Shown here: in pieces, positions 42,492-50,900 of the stretch
Layout: every line of letters begins with the position of its first letter
Numbering within the stretch: position 1 is the stretch's first letter
Source: Bacillus sp. AFS006103
GTDB taxonomy: Bacteria; Bacillota; Bacilli; Bacillales; Cytobacillaceae
Assembly: GCA_002559145.1 (NCBI GenBank)
Contig: NTXX01000003.1
Span: 24,111-88,110, forward strand
Length of the DNA stretch: 64,000 bases
Direction: 5' to 3'
Translations under genes and position numbers: made by a program
Notes under the pieces: generated by a model
Databases searched by the model: none
Seen by the model: the letters and a program-made list of their open reading frames with translations, nothing else
Told to the model about the DNA's origin: nothing

Positions 42492-44567
42492 ATGATTCCA
42501 AAAATAGATTCCATTTCAATCACGATGATTAGAGAAAAAGGCGTTTTATCCATCGTCGATTGGTTCGATCTTCAAAAACAATCGTTCTATATACTTGGTT
42601 GGTCCTATCTTAGGAATCACCGGCAAATGGAAGATCTTTTTTACCGTTCCATTATCAAAGTCCACAAGGAATTGCCTCGATTTAAAAATGAAACATCATT
42701 CGAAACGTGGGTTACATCCATTTTTATACATACCTGCCGTGAGCTTTCTGATCATAGAAGTCTACAAGTTTCAGAGGAAAGTGAACAACAAAAGGATTTA
42801 TTTAATGCACTTGATCAATTGAATGAGTCCGAGAAAGAAGCGATATTCCTTAGATTTGTAAAAGGATTTTCTCAGGAGGAAGTGGCTCACATTCTCCAAA
42901 TTTCAGTGGAAAAGATGACAGAGCTCTTGTTTTCCGGAATCCAGTCACTTAGAAAAGTAATGGGGGATGGATTAACCTTTCATGGCTGTAGACAGTATCA
43001 TAAGTTTTATATTGATTACTTAGAAAGAACCCTAGATCGGTCGAAAAAGATTGATTTAGAGAAACATATTTATCATTGTCACGACTGTCAGGAGGATTTG
43101 GGAACCTTTCAGGATGTCATGTTAACCCTGTTAAATTTTTCTGATAGGCTGGAAAATACGCAAGTTCCATCTGGTTTTATGGAGGCCGTCAGGGATAGGC
43201 TGGCAGAAAAGGAAAAGCTTAGACTACAGAAGAATAAGAAACGTGTAAGAAAAGGACTTTTTATTGCAGGTGTATTCGCATTATTAATAGGAATCGATTT
43301 TTTTACGGGAATCTCTTCCAAACTATACTATACTTGGACAGAAGAAGATCCGGAATTACGTGGCTTTCTTCAACAGGACTTGGGTGAAAGGCTGAATCTG
43401 GAATCAGAGAGTAAGGGGGTGAAAATTAAGATCAAGAGTGCGATTGCTGATGATGTTCAGACGCTTGTTTTTTATGAAATTGAAGATATAGATGAACCCA
43501 ATCAATATGTAATGAATTATGATGATGGATTTTCGGTAGAGAACCAATATGAAATCATGAGCCCTGAAGCAAATCCAAGGTACTATCCACCTGACCTTAA
43601 ATCCGATTTAAATAAAAAGGAAAAGAATGTGTATCAAGGGAAGATTAGTCTGCTGCCACTTAAGAAAGATAACGGGACCATCCAACTAAAGATCACAAAG
43701 CTTCAGAAATTGATTCGTGATTCCTCTGACCGGAATCGTATTACGGCTTACGAGAACGTTGAAAATGTAACAGGGGAGTGGAACTTTGAGATTCCTGTAA
43801 CCAAACACCCCTCTATCGAATATGCATTGGGTAAAGAAACAGAAGTTGAGGGAATTCCGGTTCGATTTGATAAACTAACCATTGCTCCAACAGCGACGGT
43901 TTTGCAATATGGTATTAATAATGAGCAGTCAGAGAAGCGGATAGAAGCTTTAAATTTTGATAATTTAGTAGTGAACAAAAAGAAAATGAAAGCTGATTTG
44001 TATGGCGGCATCTCGTATTCAGAAACAAGTCAAGACATGAATTGGAGTACTTTTCAAACCCACTTTGATCCACTTTTTGGAGAAAAACCAAAAGAGGTCA
44101 ACGTTCAATTTGAATCTGTTCAATTAGCGTTTGACGACCATAAAACCATTGAACTGGATGCCTCTAAGGAATATCCTCAAACCTTTGAATATGCGGGCAG
44201 CACTATCTCCATCGACAAGGTGGAAGTTGGACAGACTACCAATGTTGTTATCAGCGATCATGAAGTGAAGAATCGAGCATATGAGACGCTTCAATTCCAA
44301 ATTGTGGGTGAGGATGGAAATGAATCTAATAACATAGAGATGGATTCGGAAGGGGTACTTGTTGATAAAAACGGGATGGAATACGATATGAATGTAACCC
44401 CCGTCGACTATGAAAAAATCGAGCAGCCTCGTTTTTTTGTAACCGTTCAAAGAATGAAGTTAGAAGGTATCAATACTGGAGAGAAAGTAATTCCTAAAAA
44501 GCTAGAGATTTTTGGATATAATGCCATGAAATATTTGGATGATGTTGTTAGAATTTCGTTGGAATGA
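42492..44567 (+). CDS. ECF sigma factor fused to zinc-finger anti-sigma, membrane and extracellular domains
   Basis: The product is 691 aa. Residues 25-90 fit sigma region 2 and 105-157 region 4 (NESEKEAIFLRFVKGFSQEE). A zinc-binding anti-sigma (ZAS) motif follows: His192-x3-Cys196-x2-Cys199. A basic stretch leads to one membrane helix (255-272), and about 415 residues outside resemble the DUF4179/DUF5643 part of bacilli anti-sigma proteins. Normally sigma and anti-sigma are two genes; here no stop or frameshift separates them. The sigma part would be released by proteolysis or be tethered. The ribosome site is AGAGGGG. No target operon is adjacent. Confidence 0.82.
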   Translation: MIPKIDSISITMIREKGVLSIVDWFDLQKQSFYILGWSYLRNHRQMEDLFYRSIIKVHKELPRFKNETSFETWVTSIFIHTCRELSDHRSLQVSEESEQQKDLFNALDQLNESEKEAIFLRFVKGFSQEEVAHILQISVEKMTELLFSGIQSLRKVMGDGLTFHGCRQYHKFYIDYLERTLDRSKKIDLEKHIYHCHDCQEDLGTFQDVMLTLLNFSDRLENTQVPSGFMEAVRDRLAEKEKLRLQKNKKRVRKGLFIAGVFALLIGIDFFTGISSKLYYTWTEEDPELRGFLQQDLGERLNLESESKGVKIKIKSAIADDVQTLVFYEIEDIDEPNQYVMNYDDGFSVENQYEIMSPEANPRYYPPDLKSDLNKKEKNVYQGKISLLPLKKDNGTIQLKITKLQKLIRDSSDRNRITAYENVENVTGEWNFEIPVTKHPSIEYALGKETEVEGIPVRFDKLTIAPTATVLQYGINNEQSEKRIEALNFDNLVVNKKKMKADLYGGISYSETSQDMNWSTFQTHFDPLFGEKPKEVNVQFESVQLAFDDHKTIELDASKEYPQTFEYAGSTISIDKVEVGQTTNVVISDHEVKNRAYETLQFQIVGEDGNESNNIEMDSEGVLVDKNGMEYDMNVTPVDYEKIEQPRFFVTVQRMKLEGINTGEKVIPKKLEIFGYNAMKYLDDVVRISLE

Positions 44568-44621
44568 CATTTTAAGAAGAGAGTTCCTTCAACATTAGAT
44601 TTAATCGAGTTAGTTTAAATG

Positions 44622-44652
44622 ATCCCTCAAACTGATGTTTGAGGGAAGTTTT
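44622..44652 (+). terminator. Terminator of the sigma/anti-sigma fusion gene
   Basis: TCCCTCAAAC pairs perfectly with GTTTGAGGGA around four bases, followed by a T-rich run. Confidence 0.88.
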
Positions 44653-44696
44653 GTGTTTTACGGCCACCCCAAAATTAGATTTTTCGGATGCAGCTA

Positions 44697-45026
44697 TCAG
44701 CGAGGATATTGCTTGTATAAACAAACCAGCAAAACTAACATTACTATGTCTAAACGAGCACCAAAAGCGAATGGAAGAAGGCCATTGTGCAGTAAGGGAA
44801 CTTTTGTTAAAAGAAAAGCTGCGATAATAATCCCAATTAAAGGTACCACTGCATTTTTTACAGCTTTATTAACCAATAGTAGAATTCCGCAAACTATTTC
44901 TATTAAAATGACAAGCTTTAACATCATGTGGGGATAGGGCAGTCCTAATCCAAGAAAATGATTCGTTAATTCAGTACCCATTAATTTCATAAGTGCTGAG
45001 GTAATAAAAACATAAGCAACAGTCAT
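44697..45026 (-). CDS. DoxX-family membrane protein
   Basis: The product is 109 aa from the only usual start codon (ATG at 45026), with four hydrophobic segments and the DoxX pattern ITSALMKLMGTE ... FLGLGLP. Family members are quinone-linked or redox membrane proteins of poorly known role. The frame stays open upstream through KLIRMTVAY, and the family normally includes such an N-terminal stretch. AAAGGGGGG lies about 35 bases before the ATG with only ATT codons at a good distance, so a rare ATT start is possible. Confidence 0.75.
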   Translation of the reverse strand: MTVAYVFITSALMKLMGTELTNHFLGLGLPYPHMMLKLVILIEIVCGILLLVNKAVKNAVVPLIGIIIAAFLLTKVPLLHNGLLPFAFGARLDIVMLVLLVCLYKQYPR

Positions 45027-45146
45027 TCTAATAAGTTTATTTGTAAAAAAAATAAAAATCCCCCCTTTGTCTATCTTTATGCAAACAGAGGGACAGACAT
45101 TTCAAAAAACTAACATACAATAAAATACCATGTCACTTTTACTTTT

Positions 45147-45190
45147 GAACCTTCTTTGCATCACTATGATGCATAAAAGGTTCATTTTTT
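45147..45190. promoter_or_regulatory. Long inverted repeat upstream of the sigma-54 promoter
   Basis: GAACCTT...TTGCATCA-CTA-TGATGCA...AAAGGTTC forms a near-complete 37-base hairpin; the core TGCATCA-N3-TGATGCA is perfect. It is centred about 150 bp upstream of the predicted start site, the usual place for an enhancer bound by a sigma-54 activator. A T run follows, so a terminator role cannot be excluded, but no plus-strand gene ends here. Confidence 0.55.
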
Positions 45191-45290
45191 TAAAATCCAA
45201 TCCTTTCCGAACTCTTATTTTGGCAGTCAGAAAACAATAAAACATAATCAATGCAATGATAGAAGGATCCTCTTAAAGATATTTTGCTCT

Positions 45291-45306
45291 TGGCACAGTA
45301 ATTGCA
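45291..45306 (+). promoter_or_regulatory. Sigma-54 (SigL) promoter
   Basis: TGGCAC-N5-TTGCA matches the -24/-12 consensus exactly. It lies 49 bp before the start of the oxidoreductase gene, and a sigma-54 activator gene ends the cluster. Confidence 0.88.
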
Positions 45307-45354
45307 CTATAAATAGTGAGGGTTTCAACATGAACTTTGAAAGGAGTGATCAAA

Positions 45355-47343
45355 ATGGCCCAATTTAAGTACTTATTTACTAAAATTACAATTGGGAATA
45401 CACAAATTAAGAATAGAATTCTTAGCACTGCTCACCAAACAAACCATGTGGCAGACGGTATTCCAACATCAGATATGACTGCCTATCATGTTGAACGCGC
45501 AAAAGGAGGAGTAGGTCTTGTCATACTAGAAGCGGCTGCCGTACATTCATCTGGGATGTTGACCAGTCATACCATTGCTGGGTATGACAAGGCGGTTATC
45601 CCTGCTTATTCGGGGATGGCTGCACAATTGCATCAGTATGGTACAAAGGTATTTGCGCAACTTTTTCATGGTGGAAGGGAGTTTATTGCAAGCGATTACC
45701 GTTATGCAGCATGGGCGCCCTCTGCAGAACCAAGTTTACGATTTGGAACCATGCCAAGGCCAATGAGCTTGGATGATATTGAAGAGGTTATTGATGGTTT
45801 TGTTATATCTGCTCAGCTGGCAAAAGAAGCAGGATTGGATGGAGTGGAAATTGCATGTTCACATGGATACTTACCGGCTCAGTTTTGGTCAAGTAATACC
45901 AATCATCGAAAAGATCATTACGGAGGAACGTTTGAGAATCGAATGCGTTTTATACTTGAAATTTTGCAGCGAATTTGGAAGACGGTTGGTGAAGAATTTA
46001 CTGTAGGAATCAGGATCAGTGCGGATGAAATGACGATGGATGGGATTACAGTAGCTGATGCAGTTAAAATTGTTGAATATTTGGTGGAAAGAATTCGAGT
46101 TGACTTTATTAATGTGACTTCAGGGGATTCAAGTACCTATTCAGGTTCTACTCATATAGCACCGGGGTCTCCAATGAAGCATGGATATAATGCACTTCAT
46201 GCCTTTAAAATTCGAATGGCGGGTGCTGTCCCTGTATTTGTGGGAACTCGTGTTGTCGACCCTATCGAGGCGGAACAGATCGTAAAAACCGGTAAAGCTG
46301 ATATGGTCGGAATGACCCGTGCATTAATCGTTGACCCCCAAATGCCTAATAAAGCGATAAGGGGAGAACTTAATAGCATTGATGCTTGTATTGGATGTCT
46401 CCAGGCTTGTATTGGCCACTATCATAAAGGTCTCACAATTGGTTGTGTCCAAAATCCTATAGCAGGTAAAGAGAAAAAGTTGAACTCGCTTAGTCAAAAG
46501 ATAAAATCACAACAGCATGTCGTCGTAATTGGTTCAGGTCCGGCTGGCCTTCAAGCTGCATTATCAGCGGACATTCAGGGGCATCAGGTCACACTTGTAG
46601 AGCAGCAATCAGTGATTGGTGGACTTCTGCAAATCATGCGAAAAGCCCCTATGCGGCAGGAACTGGCTGAAACCATGCTAGATAACTATTCTCGTAAATT
46701 AGAAAAAAGCAATGTTAAAGTTCAATTAGGAAAAAGAATCAGCTGCGGTGATTTACTAGAATGGAAGCCTGATGTCATCATTTGTGCGGCAGGGTCCAGA
46801 CCCTATCTTCCACATGTGCAGGGTATCGATGATCAAAGAGTAACCACTGTAGATAATCTATTTAGCAGTCATCCAAAGAGAATTGGAAAACGGGTATTCG
46901 TGTTTGATTTCTCCGGAGACTGGCCCGGAATCGAAGCAGCTCTTTTTCTACAGGAAAAGGGCCATGAAGTAACTTTGTTTTCTGTAAAGCTTCACATCGG
47001 ACAGGAGGTTCATCAGTACCTAAGAAATGAATATTTAAGAAAGCTTTATCAATTAAAGGTTAACATGCGTCCGCATTTTGATTTAGGAGGGATTGCTCAG
47101 GACAAAGTGATCATAAGAAATTTATTTTCGCATGAAAGGGAAGAAGTGGGTGATTGGGATTCAATTGTTTTAGCTTATGGACGAATTCCTAATACAGAAT
47201 TGTTTGAAGAAGTAAAAGGTTTAGCTCCTGTAGTTCAGCAAATTGGTGATTGCCTCGCTCCACGTACACTGGAGGAAGCGACATATGAAGGGTTAACCAC
47301 TGCCCTAAATCTAGGTTTAACAGAAGTTAAAATACTAGGTTAG
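45355..47343 (+). CDS. Iron-sulfur flavoenzyme of the trimethylamine dehydrogenase / 2,4-dienoyl-CoA reductase type
   Basis: The product is 662 aa. Residues 1-340 form an FMN TIM barrel of the Old Yellow Enzyme class (KNRILSTAHQTNH, QLFHGGRE, ACSHGYLPAQFWSSNTNHR). A 4Fe-4S site follows with Cys345, 348, 352 and 364. The rest is an FAD/NAD(P)-binding module (VVIGSGPAGLQAAL). The family oxidises or demethylates amines, or reduces enoyl substrates. The ATG at 45355 has AAAGGAG eight bases upstream. It is the first gene behind the sigma-54 promoter, with a permease and an aldehyde dehydrogenase downstream, so an oxidative demethylation or ring reduction yielding an aldehyde is inferred. Confidence 0.85.
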   Translation: MAQFKYLFTKITIGNTQIKNRILSTAHQTNHVADGIPTSDMTAYHVERAKGGVGLVILEAAAVHSSGMLTSHTIAGYDKAVIPAYSGMAAQLHQYGTKVFAQLFHGGREFIASDYRYAAWAPSAEPSLRFGTMPRPMSLDDIEEVIDGFVISAQLAKEAGLDGVEIACSHGYLPAQFWSSNTNHRKDHYGGTFENRMRFILEILQRIWKTVGEEFTVGIRISADEMTMDGITVADAVKIVEYLVERIRVDFINVTSGDSSTYSGSTHIAPGSPMKHGYNALHAFKIRMAGAVPVFVGTRVVDPIEAEQIVKTGKADMVGMTRALIVDPQMPNKAIRGELNSIDACIGCLQACIGHYHKGLTIGCVQNPIAGKEKKLNSLSQKIKSQQHVVVIGSGPAGLQAALSADIQGHQVTLVEQQSVIGGLLQIMRKAPMRQELAETMLDNYSRKLEKSNVKVQLGKRISCGDLLEWKPDVIICAAGSRPYLPHVQGIDDQRVTTVDNLFSSHPKRIGKRVFVFDFSGDWPGIEAALFLQEKGHEVTLFSVKLHIGQEVHQYLRNEYLRKLYQLKVNMRPHFDLGGIAQDKVIIRNLFSHEREEVGDWDSIVLAYGRIPNTELFEEVKGLAPVVQQIGDCLAPRTLEEATYEGLTTALNLGLTEVKILG

Positions 47344-47413
47344 GGAGTGTGATCTTTGGAATTCTTAAAAATGTGATGATTTTTCTGAAAATTCAGCGTA
47401 TTATTGTTAGTGA

Positions 47414-47427
47414 TGAAAGCCCTTACA
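47414..47427. promoter_or_regulatory. cre-like site inside the sigma-54 operon
   Basis: TGAAAGCCCTTACA differs from an ideal CcpA site at one central base, the same change as in the site at 36317. It lies in the 224-bp gap between the oxidoreductase and the small membrane protein genes. Confidence 0.35.
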
Positions 47428-47567
47428 ATAATTAATAGGCTATATGCTAACCCGTTTTTAAAGAAAAATAGGGTGGTGAACCTGAAAATTTGGTAGTGTA
47501 CCATTCAATCAAAAATTTTGGATGCCGATCTGATGGGATTTGATTATGCTTGAAAGGGGAAAAGAAT

Positions 47568-47795
47568 ATGACTGAACAGACAAATGTTGAAACTCATCCA
47601 GTTCCGGAGCATTTAGCCATTAACTCAGATTTACCTATAAACGTTGAAGGAACGAAGAACTTGAAGGATATTTTAGTAGAAATGGCCGACGATACGAATC
47701 TTGGAGATGATTTCAGCAAGAGGGATTACTTCTACCTCGCACTTGTTGGACTCATTATTCCATTCATTTTAATGATTTGGGGGTGGTTCTTATGA
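47568..47795 (+). CDS. Small single-span membrane protein coupled to the NCS1 permease
   Basis: The product is 75 aa: an acidic polar N-terminus of about 50 residues and one C-terminal membrane helix (YFYLALVGLIIPFILMIWGW). I do not recognise the family. The ATG at 47568 has AAAGGGG eight bases upstream. Its stop overlaps the permease start in an ATGA, so expression is tightly coupled. The likely role is an accessory subunit of the transporter, by context only. Confidence 0.65.
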   Translation: MTEQTNVETHPVPEHLAINSDLPINVEGTKNLKDILVEMADDTNLGDDFSKRDYFYLALVGLIIPFILMIWGWFL

Positions 47796-49213
47796 AGGTA
47801 AAAAATGTTGAGCTATCCATTTCACAAGAAGTTGCCCAAAGTAGCTGGCCCTTACCGAAAAACCAAAGAACATGGTCTTCATGGGGATTAATGGGAGTTG
47901 CCCTCAGTGCAGGAGTTGCAGCGTGGAGTTATTCCATAGGCGGGTTTGTAGCTTACTATTTAAATGCAACAATGGGAATGATCGCCATGATTGCAGGTTG
48001 TTTAGTCGGAATGTTTTTTGTCGCACTTGCTACAGTTCCGGTTAGTATAAAATATGGGGTAGAAAACATCGCTTCCAGCAAACCTATTTTTGGTCAAAAG
48101 GGTTCAATATTTGCCATTTTTCTACAATATGCATCGATTGTTGGCTGGAATTGTTTGTTAATTATCTTATTTGGGAAAGCTGTAAGTGAAGTTTTAATAG
48201 CCTCAGGTTTACTACAATCATCCTCTCAGCAAATAGTAACAGCCGTTAGTTCTCTTACCGCACTAGCCATTAGTTGGATTTCTTTGCGAGGTGGTTCAGC
48301 TTCAGTAAAAAATACTTCTCTTATTATCAGTCTCCTTGTTGCGTTGACTGGAATTTTAATAATGTATAAATTAATCAGTACTGTTGGAATTAGCAAGATT
48401 TTTAATGCAAAACCGCTTGCTTCTTCAGGTGACCGCCTTTGGGATTACACGGCTGGTTTTGAAATATTAGTAGCAAGTGTTCTTTCATGGTGGCCTTATA
48501 TGGGTGGTATTGTAAGAATGGTTCCAAGCTCAGGAAAGGCTTTATGGCCAACGATGCTGGGAATGGGATTGCCCACGGGTGTCATTAGTCTAATTGGATT
48601 ATTTTCTGCGCTTGCTACCGGTAACTATGATCCTACTAAATGGTTCGTAGAGGTAGGCGGAATTGGCTTTGGAATCATCGCACTATTGTTTTTAGCTTTG
48701 GCCAATATCGGCACGGCCATAGTTGGAGCTTATACGACAGGAATTGGTCTAAGGCAAATTAAATGGATTGAAAAGAAAACAACTTGGAATCAAACTACGC
48801 TTATTGTCCTGCTGCCGGTTGCGATTATCAGCATCTTTATACCTAATCAATTTTTAAATTCCATTCCATCATTTCTAGCCTTTCTTGGTGTTGCTTTTGC
48901 ACCAGTCATCGGTGTTCAAATTACGGACTATTTCCTTTTAAGAAAGCAGCGAATTTCACTGGAGCAGCTTTACAAGGATGATAAGAAATCAGCTTACCAT
49001 TTTTGGGGCGGGGTGAATGTTGTTGCGTTTATTTCCTGTCTGGTAGGGTTTTTCGCTTATATTTATTTACTTGATCCGATTAGCTATGAATCAGCAACAA
49101 TCTTTAAATATACTAGTGCTTCAATCCCGGTCATGCTATTGACTGGACTTAGTTACTACCTTCTTACCAAAATCGTTGTTATTCCGATGAAAAAGGGTGG
49201 TTACGATCAATAA
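47792..49213 (+). CDS. NCS1-family permease (purine/cytosine permease-like)
   Basis: The product is 473 aa with about 12 hydrophobic segments. The start QSSWPLPKNQRTWSSWGLMGVALSAGVAAWSY (outline) and the middle GWWPYMGG-like segment fit nucleobase:cation symporter-1 transporters, which import cytosine, purines, hydantoins or N-methylated compounds with sodium or protons. The ATG at 47792 lies in the overlap with the preceding gene; the earlier TTG in frame at 47777 has no ribosome site. It should bring in the substrate of the operon. Confidence 0.85.
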   Translation: MKVKNVELSISQEVAQSSWPLPKNQRTWSSWGLMGVALSAGVAAWSYSIGGFVAYYLNATMGMIAMIAGCLVGMFFVALATVPVSIKYGVENIASSKPIFGQKGSIFAIFLQYASIVGWNCLLIILFGKAVSEVLIASGLLQSSSQQIVTAVSSLTALAISWISLRGGSASVKNTSLIISLLVALTGILIMYKLISTVGISKIFNAKPLASSGDRLWDYTAGFEILVASVLSWWPYMGGIVRMVPSSGKALWPTMLGMGLPTGVISLIGLFSALATGNYDPTKWFVEVGGIGFGIIALLFLALANIGTAIVGAYTTGIGLRQIKWIEKKTTWNQTTLIVLLPVAIISIFIPNQFLNSIPSFLAFLGVAFAPVIGVQITDYFLLRKQRISLEQLYKDDKKSAYHFWGGVNVVAFISCLVGFFAYIYLLDPISYESATIFKYTSASIPVMLLTGLSYYLLTKIVVIPMKKGGYDQ

Positions 49214-49285
49214 TCACTCTGAAGGGATGCATTCTGAAATAAATTTATTGAAAACTCTGTTTTTAAAAATAAGGAGGTAGTCGAA

Positions 49286-50746
49286 ATGAAACAAACCGCT
49301 TCAACAACTTTATACTCTAGGACGTTTATTAATGGAAAATGGATCGATGGTGAAGGTGACCTCGTCACACTTAATAGTCCCGTTGACGGAAGAGTTCTTG
49401 GTTCCTATCAAAATAGTTCATTAGAACAAGTGGATTTAGCGATTATGAGTGCAAAAGAGGCACAGAAAAAGTGGGCTGAGGTACCCTTGTTAGATAAATT
49501 AGATTTACTGCAAAAAGCCCATGAAATAGGTATGAAATATGGAGAAGAGATGGCTCGTACGATTACGTTAGAAATGGGGAAAACGATTACCGAGGCACGA
49601 GAAGAAGTGTATGAACTCGGGATTTCCAATATTGAACATACGATTGGAGAAGTTCAGCGTTTTAGGGGATGGACCTTACCAAGCACATTTGAAAGAACTA
49701 ATAATAAAAGAATTTATGTTACACATGCTCCAATCGGGGTAATTAGTGCGATTACACCTTGGAATTTTCCCATTTCACTTGCAGCTGAGATTATCCCTTA
49801 TGCCTTGGCAGTCGGCAATACCATCGTCTTTAAACCATCTGAAACGACTCCGTTTAGTGCAGAATGGTTTGTCCGGCTTTTTGATGAAGCAGGTTTTCCG
49901 CCGGGAGTGATCAATTTGGTCCAAGGGAAAGGTGACGTGGGTCATAAATTGGTGACGCATCAAGATGTTCGAGGTGTCTGTTTTACAGGCAGTGCGGCTA
50001 TTGGGGAAAAAATCGCTCAAGCTGCAGGGTTGCGAAGAACGTTGTTGGAGCTGGGCGGAAACGGTCCGCAAATTGTGATGGAGGATGCTAATTTGGAAGA
50101 GGCTGTGGAAGCAGCGGTTAATGGCTGTTTTTATAATGCGGGCCAGGTATGTACAGCAGCAGAACGCATTTTAGTTCATGAAAGTGTTCATGATGAGTTT
50201 GTTCAGTTATTAATCGAAAGAACGAAGAAAATCAAATCGGGCAATCCTTTAGAAGATGACACGGAAATAGGCCCTTTATCAAGTCAAACGATTGTGAATA
50301 AGATGAATGAGCATATTGAGGATGCCGTCAGTAAGGGCGCCCATGTCGTTTACGGGGGCAATCATGAAGGTCTCTACTACAAACCTACTATTTTAATCAA
50401 TTGCAATCAATCAATGCTTCTCGGAAAGGATGAGACGTTCGGGCCAATTGCTCCTATCATTAAATTCAGAACACGGGAGGAAGCGGTTGAAATCGCCAAT
50501 GATACACAGTATGGATTAACCTCCTCCGTATTTACATCAAACCTGGAAGATGCCTGGTATATGGCGGACCAACTTGAGCATGGTACGGTTCATATCAATG
50601 AATCTACCAACTATTGGGACTTCCTTGCCCCATTTGGCGGGATGAAAAATAGTGGAAATGGAAGGAATTTAGGTCAATGGGTTTTTAACCACTTAACTGA
50701 AATTAAACAAATTACCTTTGACCCATCAAAATCAAAGAAAAGGTAA
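49286..50746 (+). CDS. NAD(P)-dependent aldehyde dehydrogenase
   Basis: The product is 486 aa of the ALDH superfamily. It shows the cofactor segments ITPWNFPISLAAE and FKPSETTPFSA, the general base Glu in LLELGGNGPQ, and the nucleophile Cys289 in NAGQVCTAAER. It oxidises an aldehyde to the acid in the cytosol. The ribosome site is AAGGAGG. As the last structural gene of the sigma-54 operon it probably handles the aldehyde made from the imported substrate, for instance formaldehyde, succinic semialdehyde or a similar product; which one is not shown. Confidence 0.92.
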   Translation: MKQTASTTLYSRTFINGKWIDGEGDLVTLNSPVDGRVLGSYQNSSLEQVDLAIMSAKEAQKKWAEVPLLDKLDLLQKAHEIGMKYGEEMARTITLEMGKTITEAREEVYELGISNIEHTIGEVQRFRGWTLPSTFERTNNKRIYVTHAPIGVISAITPWNFPISLAAEIIPYALAVGNTIVFKPSETTPFSAEWFVRLFDEAGFPPGVINLVQGKGDVGHKLVTHQDVRGVCFTGSAAIGEKIAQAAGLRRTLLELGGNGPQIVMEDANLEEAVEAAVNGCFYNAGQVCTAAERILVHESVHDEFVQLLIERTKKIKSGNPLEDDTEIGPLSSQTIVNKMNEHIEDAVSKGAHVVYGGNHEGLYYKPTILINCNQSMLLGKDETFGPIAPIIKFRTREEAVEIANDTQYGLTSSVFTSNLEDAWYMADQLEHGTVHINESTNYWDFLAPFGGMKNSGNGRNLGQWVFNHLTEIKQITFDPSKSKKR

Positions 50747-50762
50747 GTATCCCTTTTTTAAG

Positions 50763-50812
50763 AAAATACCAGTTAGATCCACTAATCTGTGTGGAGATAA
50801 CTGGTGTTTTTC
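50763..50812 (+). terminator. Terminator of the sigma-54 operon
   Basis: AAATACCAGTTA pairs with TAACTGGTGTTTT (one G-U), with a second small stem TCCAC/GTGGA in the loop and a T tail. Confidence 0.85.
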
Positions 50813-50900
50813 CATACTTATTAAAGCTACATAAGTTAACCATTTTATTTTTCAAATCCTATCTAACCTTGAAAAAGCGGTAAAATGTGGGGGAATAGCC

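Noticed and set aside
44635..44937. A 100-codon plus frame opposite the DoxX gene
   Set aside because: The minus strand codes for a recognised DoxX protein with proper membrane segments; the plus frame is low-complexity and begins in a terminator.
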